Position numbers and translations under genes: made by a program. Shown one piece after another: positions 9,414 to 18,752 of a stretch of 64,000 nt of DNA. The DNA is from JTS-RE37 sp963756115 (lineage in GTDB: Bacteria; Bacteroidota; Bacteroidia; Flavobacteriales; Flavobacteriaceae). The stretch covers positions 186,001 to 250,000 of the forward strand of contig CAVWMN010000010.1 in NCBI GenBank assembly GCA_963756115.1, given 5' to 3'. Every line of letters starts with the position of its first letter. The first letter of the stretch is position 1. Below the pieces are notes generated by a model, which worked only from the letters and a program-made list of their open reading frames with translations, was not told the DNA's origin and searched no databases.

Positions 9414-11840
9414 TTATCGCAGCACGGCCCCCAATTCCTGTTCAAACCGGTCCTGCAGTTTCTTCATTATCCTGTCAGTCTGTTGATCTGTAAGTGTTTT
9501 TTTCTTGTCTTGTATTGTAAAACTGATTGCATAGGATTTTTTGCCATTCGGGAGATTGTTCCCCGTATACACATCAAACAGGCTGATCTCCTTCAGTAGG
9601 TTGCGTTCAACCTTGCGTGCGACAGCATAGACCTCGTTAAAACTGGTACCTTCATCGAGTAACAGGGCCATATCCCTCCTCACTTCCGGATACTTTGTGA
9701 TCTCCCGGAATATTACTTTATTCTTTCCTGCCTGGGCTATAAGCAGGTCCCAGTTAAAATCGACAAACAACACTTCCTGTTTTATATCAAATTCCTCCAG
9801 CACAGCCTTTCGCAGCACGCCAAAGGAAACCAGGGTGTGCCCATTGAGATCAAATGCGATCCCTTCCGCAAAAATGGTATCTTCCGCAGGACGGGAATGG
9901 GTTTCCTGAATGCCCAGTCTCGAAAGTATATTTATTACTACGCCCTTGATATAGAAGAAGTCGGACCTTTGGTTCTCCTGGGCCCAGCTTTCCGGTATCC
10001 TGTCGCCGGTTACCCACATGGAAAGGTGGTTGCATTCCTCCCGGGTATCTTTAGTTGCGTGATAGGACTTCCCAAATTCAAATAATTTGAGGTTTGGTTT
10101 TTTCCGGTTGATATTATAGGAAACCACCTCCAATCCGGTATAGAGGAGCGATTGGCGAAGTACGGAAAGTTCCCGGCTCAGGGGATTTACAATATGTACC
10201 GGACCTGTACCTTCTTTTTCTTCGGCTGCTTCCGCGTACTTTGGGGAGGTGAGGCTGTTACAGATTATCTCAAAATAGCCGTTTGCTGCCAGTAAGTTCC
10301 CCACGACATCCTGTAATTTATGTTCCTCAAACTGGGATACTGTTGCAATGGAGGCATTAAATTTATTGCCATGGGCAACATTGTTATAGCCATAAATACG
10401 CAGTATCTCCTCTATTACATCCACTTCTCTTTGGATGTCTACCCTGTAAAAGGGTATCTCGAGGCCCAGCCCGGATTCAGTGACGCTTTTGACCTGTATT
10501 TCCAAAGATGCCAGGATAGTCTTGATCGTATCCTTTTTGATCTCCTGCCCAATCAGTTTATTGATCTTTTCAAAGGCGAGAAAGACCTGGTAATTGTCCT
10601 TTTTCCGGGAGTAGATGTCCACGATATCAGAGGTGATCTCCCCTCCGGTCAGTTCTTTTATCAACACGGCTGCCCTGCGCAGGCTGTATTCCACATTATT
10701 GATATCAATGCCCCGTTCAAACCGGAAGGAGGCATCCGTATTCAGGCCATGCCTTTTGGCTGTAAGCCGGATGGAGGTGGGGTCAAAATAAGCGCTCTCC
10801 AAAAATATGGCCTTTGTACTTTCTGTTACCCCCGTATTGATACCCCCGAATACCCCGGCAATGCACATGGGTTTTTCGGCATCACAGATCATAAGGTCAT
10901 CCTGGTGGAGTTTGCGTTCCTGGCCGTCCAGGGTCATAAAAGGTGTGCCTGCAGGGAGCGTTTTCACCACTATCTTATGGCCAAATATCCTGTCCGCATC
11001 AAAGGCATGAAGGGGTTGGCCCAGGTCATGGAGGACATAATTGGTAGCATCGACGACATTGTTAATGGGCTTTAATCCAATGGACCGCAGCCGGTTTTTT
11101 AACCAATCGGGCGACGGCTTAACCACCATGTTACTGATGGTTAACCCGCAATACCGGGGTGCCAGTTCTGGTTTTTCAACTAATACATCTATTTTGAGCG
11201 AACGGTTTGCAACATTGAATTTGCTGACGGAGGGCGTATTGAGTTCCTTTAAAATTTCCTGTTGCTTTAATCCGGCTTTCAGGTCGCGCGCCACCCCATA
11301 ATGGCTCATGGCATCTGCCCGGTTGGGTGTGAGCCCAATTTCGAATACCATGTCTTTTTCAATCTCAAATACTTCAGCACAGGGCGTACCTGGCTTTAAT
11401 CCTGCATCGAGTACCATTATCCCGTCATGGCTATCCCCCAATCCCAGTTCATCTTCAGCACATATCATCCCGTGACTTGCTTCCCCCCGGATTTTCCCTT
11501 TTTTAATCATCCAGGCTTCATCGTCTTTTGTGAACAAGGTTGTACCGATAGTGGCAACCGGAACTTTCTGGCCCACGGCAACATTCGGGGCACCACAAAC
11601 GATCTGGAGGGGTGCCTCCATTCCTATATCAACCTTGGTCAGCTTCAGGGTATCGGCATTGGGATGTTTCTCACATTGGACCACTTCTCCTACTACCACC
11701 CCATCAAGCCCGCCCCGCACAGATTCATACGGATGGATACCCTCTACCTCAAGGCCTAAATTGGTCAATAATTCACCGGTCCTTTGCGCTTCCCAATCAA
11801 TTTTAAGAAACTGTTTCAGCCAGTTATAGGAAATATTCAT
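9414..11840 (-). CDS. pheT: Phenylalanine--tRNA ligase beta subunit
   Basis: An 808-aa protein of full family length. It starts MNISYNWLKQFLKID, followed by the tRNA-binding (EMAP-like) domain at about residues 40-150 (VGEVVQCEKHPNADTLKL). The B3/B4 editing region, the B5 domain and the catalytic-like core follow, ending with the anticodon-binding FDX-ACB domain (FREITKYPEVRRDMALLL). With PheS it charges tRNA-Phe and edits mis-charged tyrosine. pheS is not in this window, so the two subunits are encoded apart, which is common in Bacteroidota. It has its own promoter at 11859-11889 and a very short leader. Confidence 0.97.
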   Translation of the reverse strand: MNISYNWLKQFLKIDWEAQRTGELLTNLGLEVEGIHPYESVRGGLDGVVVGEVVQCEKHPNADTLKLTKVDIGMEAPLQIVCGAPNVAVGQKVPVATIGTTLFTKDDEAWMIKKGKIRGEASHGMICAEDELGLGDSHDGIMVLDAGLKPGTPCAEVFEIEKDMVFEIGLTPNRADAMSHYGVARDLKAGLKQQEILKELNTPSVSKFNVANRSLKIDVLVEKPELAPRYCGLTISNMVVKPSPDWLKNRLRSIGLKPINNVVDATNYVLHDLGQPLHAFDADRIFGHKIVVKTLPAGTPFMTLDGQERKLHQDDLMICDAEKPMCIAGVFGGINTGVTESTKAIFLESAYFDPTSIRLTAKRHGLNTDASFRFERGIDINNVEYSLRRAAVLIKELTGGEITSDIVDIYSRKKDNYQVFLAFEKINKLIGQEIKKDTIKTILASLEIQVKSVTESGLGLEIPFYRVDIQREVDVIEEILRIYGYNNVAHGNKFNASIATVSQFEEHKLQDVVGNLLAANGYFEIICNSLTSPKYAEAAEEKEGTGPVHIVNPLSRELSVLRQSLLYTGLEVVSYNINRKKPNLKLFEFGKSYHATKDTREECNHLSMWVTGDRIPESWAQENQRSDFFYIKGVVINILSRLGIQETHSRPAEDTIFAEGIAFDLNGHTLVSFGVLRKAVLEEFDIKQEVLFVDFNWDLLIAQAGKNKVIFREITKYPEVRRDMALLLDEGTSFNEVYAVARKVERNLLKEISLFDVYTGNNLPNGKKSYAISFTIQDKKKTLTDQQTDRIMKKLQDRFEQELGAVLR

Positions 11841-11858
11841 CGGTTAGTTTTAAGCTCC

Positions 11859-11889
11859 CAAAGATAAAACAATGCCCCTATACATTCAA
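11859..11889 (-). promoter_or_regulatory. pheT promoter, Bacteroidota type
   Basis: Read on the minus strand, TTG (11889-11887) is followed after 20 bases by TATCTTTG (11866-11859), matching TTG-N19/20-TAnnTTTG. The pheT ATG is 18 bases further on, leaving a leader of about 10-15 bases. Confidence 0.7.
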
Positions 11890-11964
11890 CCAGACAACCA
11901 TGAATTGCTGCTTTTTTTACTGTAAGTTTTTAATTGTTATTCGGATATCCTAAATTAGCGACCC

Positions 11965-13185
11965 ATGTTTAACAAAATTCTCCCTGTAGTCGTATCAATC
12001 GCCATTCTGGCTTGTACCCCCCCTGTTGAGAAATTACCTGACTCCGGATTGTGGCTCGCACAGCTAGATGTCATGGATGGCAAGGTGCTCCCCTTCAATT
12101 TCAGGTTCAACAAGAATAAGGACGGGCTTATAATGGAAATTTATAATGCCAAAGAGGTGATCACCATCGATGAAATAGATACATGGGGCGATTCTATTTT
12201 AATTAAAATGCCCGTATTCGAAGGCTATATTGAAGGAAGGTTTACCAGGGATAGCATCGGGGGGAGTTTTATTAAGGAAAGCCTGGACAGGGTAGTGCCT
12301 TTTCAGGCTTCCCACGGAGAACTGCCCAGATTTTCAGGTAAGGACCCTGCTGAACTGAATGTCTCAGGAATCTGGGAAGTTGAATTCAGCCCGGAAACGG
12401 ATGAAGCCTACCCTGCCAAGGGTATATTCACACAGCGGGGGAATGAAGTATCGGGTACTTTTCGCACGACCACCGGCGACTATCGCTATCTGGAGGGGAT
12501 CATGGATGGGGATTCGATGAAACTGTCCACCTTTGACGGTGCCCATGCTTTCCTGTTTACTGCGCGGGTTACTGACAGCAGCATGCAGGGTATCTATTAT
12601 TCCGGCAATCATTTCAAGGAACCGTTTACCGGTCATCGCAATGATAGCTATGAATTGCCGGATGGCGATTCCCTGACCTTTCTCAGGAAGGGATATGACA
12701 AGGTGGCATTTGCGTTTCCGGATGCCTCAGGGAAAACCATTTCCCTGAAGGATCCGGAATATTCCGACAAGGTGGTAATAGTACAGATCATGGGTACCTG
12801 GTGCCCCAATTGCCTTGATGAAACCAAATTTCTGACCTCGTACCTGGAAAAAAACAAAGATCCCGGCCTGGAAGTGGTGGCCCTTGCCTTTGAACATGCC
12901 AAAACCAGGGAAGACGCTTACAGCGCCATTGACCGCCTTCGAAAACGGATCGGGGTACCATACCCTGTTGTACTGGCGCAGTTTGGTTCCTCAGACAAAT
13001 TGGAGGCCAATAAAAAACTGCCTATGCTCAATCATGTGATTTCCTATCCAACAACTCTTTTTATAGATAAGAAGGGGGTGGTCAGAAAAATACATACCGG
13101 CTTCAATGGCCCGGCTACAGGTGAAAGATATACCGAGTTCAAAAATGAATTTGAATCCTTTGTTACAGGGCTATTAGCAGAATAA
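11965..13185 (+). CDS. TlpA-like thioredoxin-domain lipoprotein
   Basis: A 406-aa lipoprotein with lipobox ILAC near residue 17. The N-terminal two thirds is beta-rich and includes a segment of repeated strands (GNEVSGTFRTTTGDYRYLEG). From about residue 245 a TlpA/AhpC-TSA thioredoxin domain follows, with the active-site motif TWCPNC (Cys280 and Cys283). It should work as a periplasmic disulfide reductase, delivering electrons to exported proteins. It contrasts with the lipoprotein at 3472-4851, which has a similar plan but no cysteines. It is divergent from pheT. The partner protein is unknown. Confidence 0.8.
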   Translation: MFNKILPVVVSIAILACTPPVEKLPDSGLWLAQLDVMDGKVLPFNFRFNKNKDGLIMEIYNAKEVITIDEIDTWGDSILIKMPVFEGYIEGRFTRDSIGGSFIKESLDRVVPFQASHGELPRFSGKDPAELNVSGIWEVEFSPETDEAYPAKGIFTQRGNEVSGTFRTTTGDYRYLEGIMDGDSMKLSTFDGAHAFLFTARVTDSSMQGIYYSGNHFKEPFTGHRNDSYELPDGDSLTFLRKGYDKVAFAFPDASGKTISLKDPEYSDKVVIVQIMGTWCPNCLDETKFLTSYLEKNKDPGLEVVALAFEHAKTREDAYSAIDRLRKRIGVPYPVVLAQFGSSDKLEANKKLPMLNHVISYPTTLFIDKKGVVRKIHTGFNGPATGERYTEFKNEFESFVTGLLAE

Positions 13186-13200
13186 TTGTTGTGATGAGCC

Positions 13201-13234
13201 AAAAAAAAGGCCTTCCGGAAAATAGAAGGCCTTT
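13201..13234 (-). terminator. Rho-independent terminator of leuAB
   Basis: A perfect 10-bp stem (13206-13215 with 13225-13234, AAAGGCCTTC) with a 9-base loop. On the minus strand it is followed by a run of U from the A-tract at 13201-13208. It lies 24 bases past the leuB stop and could also help stop the convergent lipoprotein transcript. Confidence 0.85.
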
Positions 13235-13257
13235 GGTGGTGACTAATAAAAATGTAA

Positions 13258-14376
13258 TTAAATGATGGTTGATTTTCCCAACCCGATATTTTCTTTATTA
13301 AGACGTGGGTAATCGTCAGAATCCACGATATGGGACGCAACAAACTCCCCGACATCGTCCGTACTGAATTTACTTCGTGGTTCGAGGTCCTGGGTCACGA
13401 TATTTTTCTTCATCGATTTGTAGACTGCATTCACGACCGCCCAAGTTTCATCTCCCAGCCCAAAATGGTCCAGCAACATGGCAGCGGAAAGGATGGAAGC
13501 AATGGGATTCGCAATATTTTTCCCGGCAGCCTGCGGGTATGACCCGTGTATAGGCTCAAACATGGCGTGGTTCTCGCCCACGCTTGCTGATGGCAGGAGG
13601 CCGATGGACCCTCCAATAACACTTGCCACATCGGAAAGTATATCCCCCAGCATGTTCTCCGTCAGGATCACATCAAACTGTGTCGGATCCAGTATTATTT
13701 GAATGGCTGCGTTATCCATGAAAAGGAAGTCCAGCTGAACCTCCGGGTAGCTCTCTGCGATCCGGGAAACGACTTTTCGCCACAGCCGGGAGGTTTCAAG
13801 TACATTAGCCTTGTCTACCAGAGTGAGTTTTTGCCTCCTTCCCTTAGCCGCCTTAAAAGCCAGATGGCTGATCCGGCTGATTTCTTTTTCAGAGTATTCG
13901 CATAGGTCTGATGCAACCCGGCCGTCTTCACTCAACTTCTTTTCCCCGAAATAGATGCCCCCGGTGAGTTCCCTGTATATTACAAAATCAGTCCCCTTAA
14001 TTATATCGGCACGTAAAGGGGATTTACTGATGATGGTGGGAAAGACCTTAATGGGCCGGATATTGCTGAACAGTCCCAGTTCCTTTCGCAATTTCAAAAG
14101 GCCTTGTTCCGGCCGTACTTTTGCCTCGGGGTTATTGTCGTATGTGGGATCCCCGATGGCCCCAAAAAGGATGGCGTCTGAATTTTTGCAGAGTTCAAGT
14201 GTTTCCTCCGGCAGGGGATCCCCGGTCTTATCGATAGCCGCGGCACCGATCAGTGCATTGGTAAACACAAACTGGTGCCCAAAGGTTTCTTCAACAGCCT
14301 GGAGGCATTTAACCGCCTGTGCCGTTACTTCGGGCCCGATACCATCACCGGTCAATAGCGCTATTTGTAGTTTCAT
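13258..14376 (-). CDS. leuB: 3-isopropylmalate dehydrogenase
   Basis: A 372-aa protein of the isocitrate/isopropylmalate dehydrogenase family. It starts MKLQIALLTGDGIGPEV and has YRELTGGIYFG, the VDKANVL segment, the metal-binding DNAAIQ and GDILSD regions, and the adenine-binding EPIHGS. It oxidises and decarboxylates 3-isopropylmalate in leucine synthesis, using NAD. Its start follows the leuA stop with no gap, so the two are one operon. leuC and leuD are not next to it in this window. Confidence 0.96.
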   Translation of the reverse strand: MKLQIALLTGDGIGPEVTAQAVKCLQAVEETFGHQFVFTNALIGAAAIDKTGDPLPEETLELCKNSDAILFGAIGDPTYDNNPEAKVRPEQGLLKLRKELGLFSNIRPIKVFPTIISKSPLRADIIKGTDFVIYRELTGGIYFGEKKLSEDGRVASDLCEYSEKEISRISHLAFKAAKGRRQKLTLVDKANVLETSRLWRKVVSRIAESYPEVQLDFLFMDNAAIQIILDPTQFDVILTENMLGDILSDVASVIGGSIGLLPSASVGENHAMFEPIHGSYPQAAGKNIANPIASILSAAMLLDHFGLGDETWAVVNAVYKSMKKNIVTQDLEPRSKFSTDDVGEFVASHIVDSDDYPRLNKENIGLGKSTII

Positions 14377-15549
14377 CTATGCCAGGCTTTCTAGGTCAAC
14401 CGCACTCGATGCTATAATTTCATGGATATCCTGGTCCAGCACCTCCTTTTTGCGATCTGCGAATTTCAGGAATTCATCATATACGCTATCCAACTGGATC
14501 TTGGTCAGTTCATACCCTATCTTTTTGGCGCGGTAGGCAAGGGCCGCCCTGCCACTGCGTGCTGTCAGCACGATAGAAGACTCATTGACACCAACATCTT
14601 CCGGATCAATGATCTCATAGGTTTCCCTTTTCTTGATGACACCATCCTGGTGAATCCCGGAACTGTGGGCAAATGCATTGGATCCCACGATCGCTTTATT
14701 GGGTTGAACCGGCATCCCCATTTTTTGGGACACCATCTGGCTGGTACTGTAAAGCAGTTTGCTGTTGATGTCCGTATCCAGGTTTAGGTCCGGATGCTGC
14801 CGCAAGATCATCACCACTTCTTCCAGGGAGGTATTCCCAGCCCTTTCACCGATCCCATTTATGGTGCATTCTATCTGGCGGGCACCATTGATCACCCCGG
14901 AAATGGAATTGGCCGTAGCCAGGCCAAGATCATTATGACAGTGGCAGGAAAGGATAGCCCGTTCAATGCCTCTTACATTTTCCCGTAGGTATCGCATCTT
15001 GGCCCCGTATTCCTCAGGGAGGCAGTAACCAGTAGTATCCGGTATATTCAGGACCGTTGCCCCGGCCTTGATGACCTCTTCACAAACACGGGCAAGGTAT
15101 TCATTATCGGTCCTGCCGGCATCCTCTGCATAAAATTCCACATCCTCCACAAAACTTTTAGCAAATTTCACAGCCTCCACAGCCCGCACCATGATCTTTT
15201 CGCGCGTTGAATTGAACTTGTATTTAATATGGAAGTCTGAGGTGCCAATCCCCGTGTGGATCCGGGGCCGCCTGGCATACTTTAAAGCTTCTGCGGCTAC
15301 TTCAATATCCTTGCGGACAGAACGTGTCAGGCCGCAAACCGTGGCATTTTTAACCACTTTTGCTATTTCTGAAACTGAACTGAAATCGCCTGGGCTTGAT
15401 ATGGGGAAACCGGCTTCAATGACATCAACTCCCATCTGGTCAAGGCGTTCCGCGATCACCAGCTTCTGTTTTGTATCCAATTTACAGCCGGGCACTTGTT
15501 CTCCATCCCTGAGCGTAGTATCAAAAATGTGTACCTTATCTTTGCTCAT
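14377..15549 (-). CDS. leuA: 2-isopropylmalate synthase
   Basis: A 390-aa protein of the DRE-TIM superfamily. It has FDTTLRDGEQVPG near the N-terminus (metal and catalytic arginine), the SCHCHNDLGLA motif with the metal-binding histidines, and NGIGERAGN. It condenses acetyl-CoA with 2-oxoisovalerate, the first committed step of leucine synthesis. At 390 aa it is the short form that lacks most of the usual C-terminal LeuA dimer (regulatory) domain, so classical leucine feedback through that domain is unlikely. It is first of a leuA-leuB pair with a terminator behind leuB. Closely related synthases (homocitrate, citramalate) are less likely given leuB next to it. Confidence 0.9.
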   Translation of the reverse strand: MSKDKVHIFDTTLRDGEQVPGCKLDTKQKLVIAERLDQMGVDVIEAGFPISSPGDFSSVSEIAKVVKNATVCGLTRSVRKDIEVAAEALKYARRPRIHTGIGTSDFHIKYKFNSTREKIMVRAVEAVKFAKSFVEDVEFYAEDAGRTDNEYLARVCEEVIKAGATVLNIPDTTGYCLPEEYGAKMRYLRENVRGIERAILSCHCHNDLGLATANSISGVINGARQIECTINGIGERAGNTSLEEVVMILRQHPDLNLDTDINSKLLYSTSQMVSQKMGMPVQPNKAIVGSNAFAHSSGIHQDGVIKKRETYEIIDPEDVGVNESSIVLTARSGRAALAYRAKKIGYELTKIQLDSVYDEFLKFADRKKEVLDQDIHEIIASSAVDLESLA

Positions 15550-15695
15550 TATTATTACATAATTTTAATCACCATGACGAAAGTACCCTTAGCATATTAA
15601 AGTACCCGGGTGGATGCTGTACATTTACAATGTTTAGTTACTTTTAAGTATAGTTAAGATACTGTAGTACAATATATTAAATACATTTTTTTACG

Positions 15696-17240
15696 ATGAC
15701 AACTGTCCATAAAGATGCTTTGTTCGTTTTGGTAAAATCGCTCTCCAAATCGGAAAAGCGGCAATTCAAGCTCTACGTGGGCCGACTGGGTGTGAATACG
15801 GATGCCAAATTCCTGGCTTTGTTCAACCTGATGGATAAAATGAAGGAGTATGATGAAACCGCCATCCTGGATAGCGGCATTGTAAAAAAATCCCAGCTCT
15901 CCAATCTGAAAGCCCACCTATATAAACAGATATTGGTAAGCCTCAGGTTAAACCCGGTAAACCAGAATATCCGCGTTCAAATCCGGGAACAACTTGATTT
16001 TGCCACTATCCTCTACCAAAAAGGGCTGTATAAACAAAGCCTTAAAATACTGGACAAGGTAAAGGGGACCGCCATCGAAAATGAGGAGAAGAATATCGCA
16101 TACGAGATTGTGGAACTCGAGAAGATCATTGAAACTCAATATATTACCCGGAGCATACCGGACCGTGCGGACGAACTGGCCATTCAGGCAAAGGAACTAT
16201 CCGAACAGAATGTAATGACAAGCAAACTTTCGAACCTTTCCCTGCAGTTATATAGCATGATGCTCAAACTGGGTTATGTCAGAAACACCACGGACTATGA
16301 AATGGTGAAAAAATATTTTGAAAAACACCTTCCTGAATACCGGGTGGAAGAATTGGGTTTCCGGGAAAAACTGTGGTTATACAAAGCGCATTTATGGTAT
16401 AGTTTCCTGGTGCAGGATTTTTTGTCGTGTTACAAATATTCAAGTAAATGGGTGGACCTTTTCTATGACCATAAGGAAATGATCTATCTCAACCCTGTAT
16501 TCTATTTAAAGGGGAACCATTACCTGCTGGAATCCCTGTTTTATGTAAAATACAGTTCCCAGTTCAAAACCACGCTCGACCGCCTGGAGGCTACCATCAA
16601 CGAAGCCCAATTTCCCAAGAACGACAATATTGCCTCACTCGAATTCCTCTATGTCAATGCGAACAAACTAAACCTCCATTTCCTGGAAGGGACCTTTGAC
16701 AAAGGCCTCTACCTCGTTCGCATCATCGAATACGGGATCAACAAGCACCGGGAAAGGATTGATGAACACCATATTATGGTATTGTACTACAAGATTGCCT
16801 GCCTTTATTTCGGTTTGGGTGATAACAAATCCTGTATCCAATATTTAAAGAAGATCATCAATAACAAGAACCTTAAAATGAGGGAGGACCTGATGTGTTT
16901 TGCCCGGGTATTAAGCCTTGTTGCACATTACGAGGCCGGCATGGATTATCACTTGGAACTCCAGCTCAAAAGCACATACAAATTCTTATTGAAAATGAAT
17001 GACCTCCATGAGGTGCAGAAGGAAATGATAAAGTTCCTCCGAAACCTGGGTAATATTTATCCCCATGAATTGCGGACGGAATTTCAGAAATTATATGATG
17101 ACCTTAAAAAGTATGAGGACCACCCGTATGAAAAACGGGCATTTTTATACCTAGATATCCTGTCCTGGCTTGAGAGCCACCTCCAAAACAAACCTGTGGC
17201 CCAAATTATCCGTGAAAAGGCCCAGGCTATCATTCGTTGA
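15696..17240 (+). CDS. Conserved helical-repeat protein of unknown function
   Basis: A soluble, almost entirely alpha-helical 514-aa protein without signal peptide or membrane segment. Its length and its paired amphipathic helices (for example YKQSLKILDKVKGTAIENEE and IACLYFGLGDNKSCIQYLKK) suggest TPR-like repeats. Similar long helical proteins occur in Flavobacteriia without a known role. The C-terminus overlaps the end of the convergent DUF4252 gene by 11 bases. It is divergent from leuA with a 146-base spacer that contains no obvious consensus promoter. A scaffold role is only an inference from the fold. Confidence 0.65.
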   Translation: MTTVHKDALFVLVKSLSKSEKRQFKLYVGRLGVNTDAKFLALFNLMDKMKEYDETAILDSGIVKKSQLSNLKAHLYKQILVSLRLNPVNQNIRVQIREQLDFATILYQKGLYKQSLKILDKVKGTAIENEEKNIAYEIVELEKIIETQYITRSIPDRADELAIQAKELSEQNVMTSKLSNLSLQLYSMMLKLGYVRNTTDYEMVKKYFEKHLPEYRVEELGFREKLWLYKAHLWYSFLVQDFLSCYKYSSKWVDLFYDHKEMIYLNPVFYLKGNHYLLESLFYVKYSSQFKTTLDRLEATINEAQFPKNDNIASLEFLYVNANKLNLHFLEGTFDKGLYLVRIIEYGINKHRERIDEHHIMVLYYKIACLYFGLGDNKSCIQYLKKIINNKNLKMREDLMCFARVLSLVAHYEAGMDYHLELQLKSTYKFLLKMNDLHEVQKEMIKFLRNLGNIYPHELRTEFQKLYDDLKKYEDHPYEKRAFLYLDILSWLESHLQNKPVAQIIREKAQAIIR

Positions 17241-17757
17241 TGCCTGAGGCGTCGCCTGGATTGAATTGCTGCAACAAACCTTCACTTAGTTTCTCAAATT
17301 GATTGGCCCTGGCCATTTCCCTGACCTTAACCGGATCGAAGTCCCCGTTAAAATAAAGGAATGATCCTTTAATGTTATTGTTGTTATAGATCAATATTTC
17401 CTTAACACTGTTTCGTTTCTCCCGGATGGATACCACCTGGCGCTTCAGGGCGTCATTTTTGCGGTAGACCTCCACAAAGGAGGTTCCTGTCAGGTTGTTC
17501 ATTTGTTCGTTAAGGAAGGCCGCGCGGGCAGGTGTAGTACTGGGAAACTGCATATACCTGAGGTCTTTGGTTCCGCCTACCAGGGCTTCCATTTCTGGAG
17601 ATATTCCACTGATCATGGACAGCATCACACGGGGAACGCGAATTGCCATTACCTGATCATCATCTTTATGGGCATTGTAGAACCGGTCCATTGTATGGAG
17701 GCTCCCACAAGCTGCAAGTAGTAACAGCCCCAATAAATAAAGTGTTCTTTTGATCAT
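17230..17757 (-). CDS. DUF4252 domain lipoprotein
   Basis: A 175-aa protein from the ATG at 17757. The upstream extension to 17823 has no signal-peptide character, whereas MIKRTLYLLGLLLLAACG is a clear lipoprotein signal with lipobox LAAC. The body matches the DUF4252 pattern of Bacteroidota (AIRVPRVMLSMIS, a central SFVEVYRKNDALKRQVVSIR and a strand-rich second half ending in QFEKLSEGLL). The function is unknown; it should be anchored in the periplasm or outer membrane. The tail overlaps the convergent gene by 11 bases. Confidence 0.75.
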   Translation of the reverse strand: MIKRTLYLLGLLLLAACGSLHTMDRFYNAHKDDDQVMAIRVPRVMLSMISGISPEMEALVGGTKDLRYMQFPSTTPARAAFLNEQMNNLTGTSFVEVYRKNDALKRQVVSIREKRNSVKEILIYNNNNIKGSFLYFNGDFDPVKVREMARANQFEKLSEGLLQQFNPGDASGINE

Positions 17758-17863
17758 TAGTGCAACTATTAGAATCCGCGGATTATCATTCAAATACCAT
17801 GCCCCAATTCCTGGACGCCCCACCCTGGCGCTTCCTATTATTTCCTGCCATACAACCTGTCAA

Positions 17864-18604
17864 TCATAGACAAGCATGCCAGATAACGTCTTCGGGCGGA
17901 GGTGCCACTAACGATATTTCCTCTTTCCGTACAGGATGTAGAAAGGAAAGGCTCCTGGCGTGCAGGTGTATGCTCCCATCCGGATTACTCCGGTCAAACC
18001 CGTATTTAAGGTCTCCTTTAATGGGACATCCAATGGCCGCCAATTGGGCCCTGATCTGGTGGTGCCGCCCAGTTTTAAGGTTAATTACCAGCACGTAATA
18101 GTTCTGGAGCCTGCAAAGAATATGATAATCCAGTACGGCCAGTTTACTGTTAGGCACCTCCTTATTATGGGCATAGGATTTATTCTGTTTCGGGTTCCTG
18201 ACCAGCCAGTGTGAAAGGGTCTGTGAGGTGGCCGGCGGATTGTTTTTAACGACCGCCCAATACGTTTTACGTGCATTTTTGTCGGCGAAGAGCTTGTTTA
18301 AACGCGGTAAGGCCTTGGAGGTCCTGGCAAAAACCACGATCCCCGAGGTAGGCCTGTCCAGCCGGTGTACGACGCCCAAATAAACCGCACCCGGTTTATC
18401 GTATGTTACTTTTAAGTATTGTTTTACAACATCGCTCAGGGGGGTGTCACCGGTTTTATCACCCTGTACAATGTCACCCGGCCTTTTATTGATGGCTATG
18501 AGATGGTTGTCCTCGTACAGTACCTGGAGGTTGGATGGGTTTGATCGTTCGGAGCTCCGTGCCAAAGCTTTCCGTGTTTCCATTCCTGTGTTGGGTGCTT
18601 TCAT
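17864..18604 (-). CDS. RluA-family RNA pseudouridine synthase
   Basis: A 246-aa protein with the RluA catalytic motif HRLDRPTSG (the aspartate is the nucleophile), an early VLYEDNHLIAINKRPGDIVQ strand pair and the late motif LKTGRHHQIRAQLA. It isomerises uridine to pseudouridine in rRNA or tRNA. There is no S4 domain, so it belongs to the short RluA/RluC/TruC-like group, and the target base cannot be deduced. The start is uncertain: the first 25 residues are unlike the family, and a later start (Met8) is possible. It sits between the DUF4252 gene and panB on the same strand. Confidence 0.85.
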   Translation of the reverse strand: MKAPNTGMETRKALARSSERSNPSNLQVLYEDNHLIAINKRPGDIVQGDKTGDTPLSDVVKQYLKVTYDKPGAVYLGVVHRLDRPTSGIVVFARTSKALPRLNKLFADKNARKTYWAVVKNNPPATSQTLSHWLVRNPKQNKSYAHNKEVPNSKLAVLDYHILCRLQNYYVLVINLKTGRHHQIRAQLAAIGCPIKGDLKYGFDRSNPDGSIHLHARSLSFLHPVRKEEISLVAPPPEDVIWHACL

Positions 18605-18752
18605 TACTTTATCTGTTTGCCTATCCCCAAAATAATGTCAGGGAATTCTGAACGTTGGGCCTGCCATTCCGGCATTGTTGTTCCTACGCGGACGGGGGCC
18701 TTACCCTAAAAAAAGGGTTCTCCTGCTATTGTTGGAACTGGGCACGCGTATA

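Noticed and set aside
15555..15575. Six-codon frame MVIKIM directly before leuA on the minus strand, rich in Val/Ile
   Set aside because: It is very short, lacks leucine codons, and no terminator/antiterminator pair lies between it and leuA, so an attenuator leader peptide is not supported.
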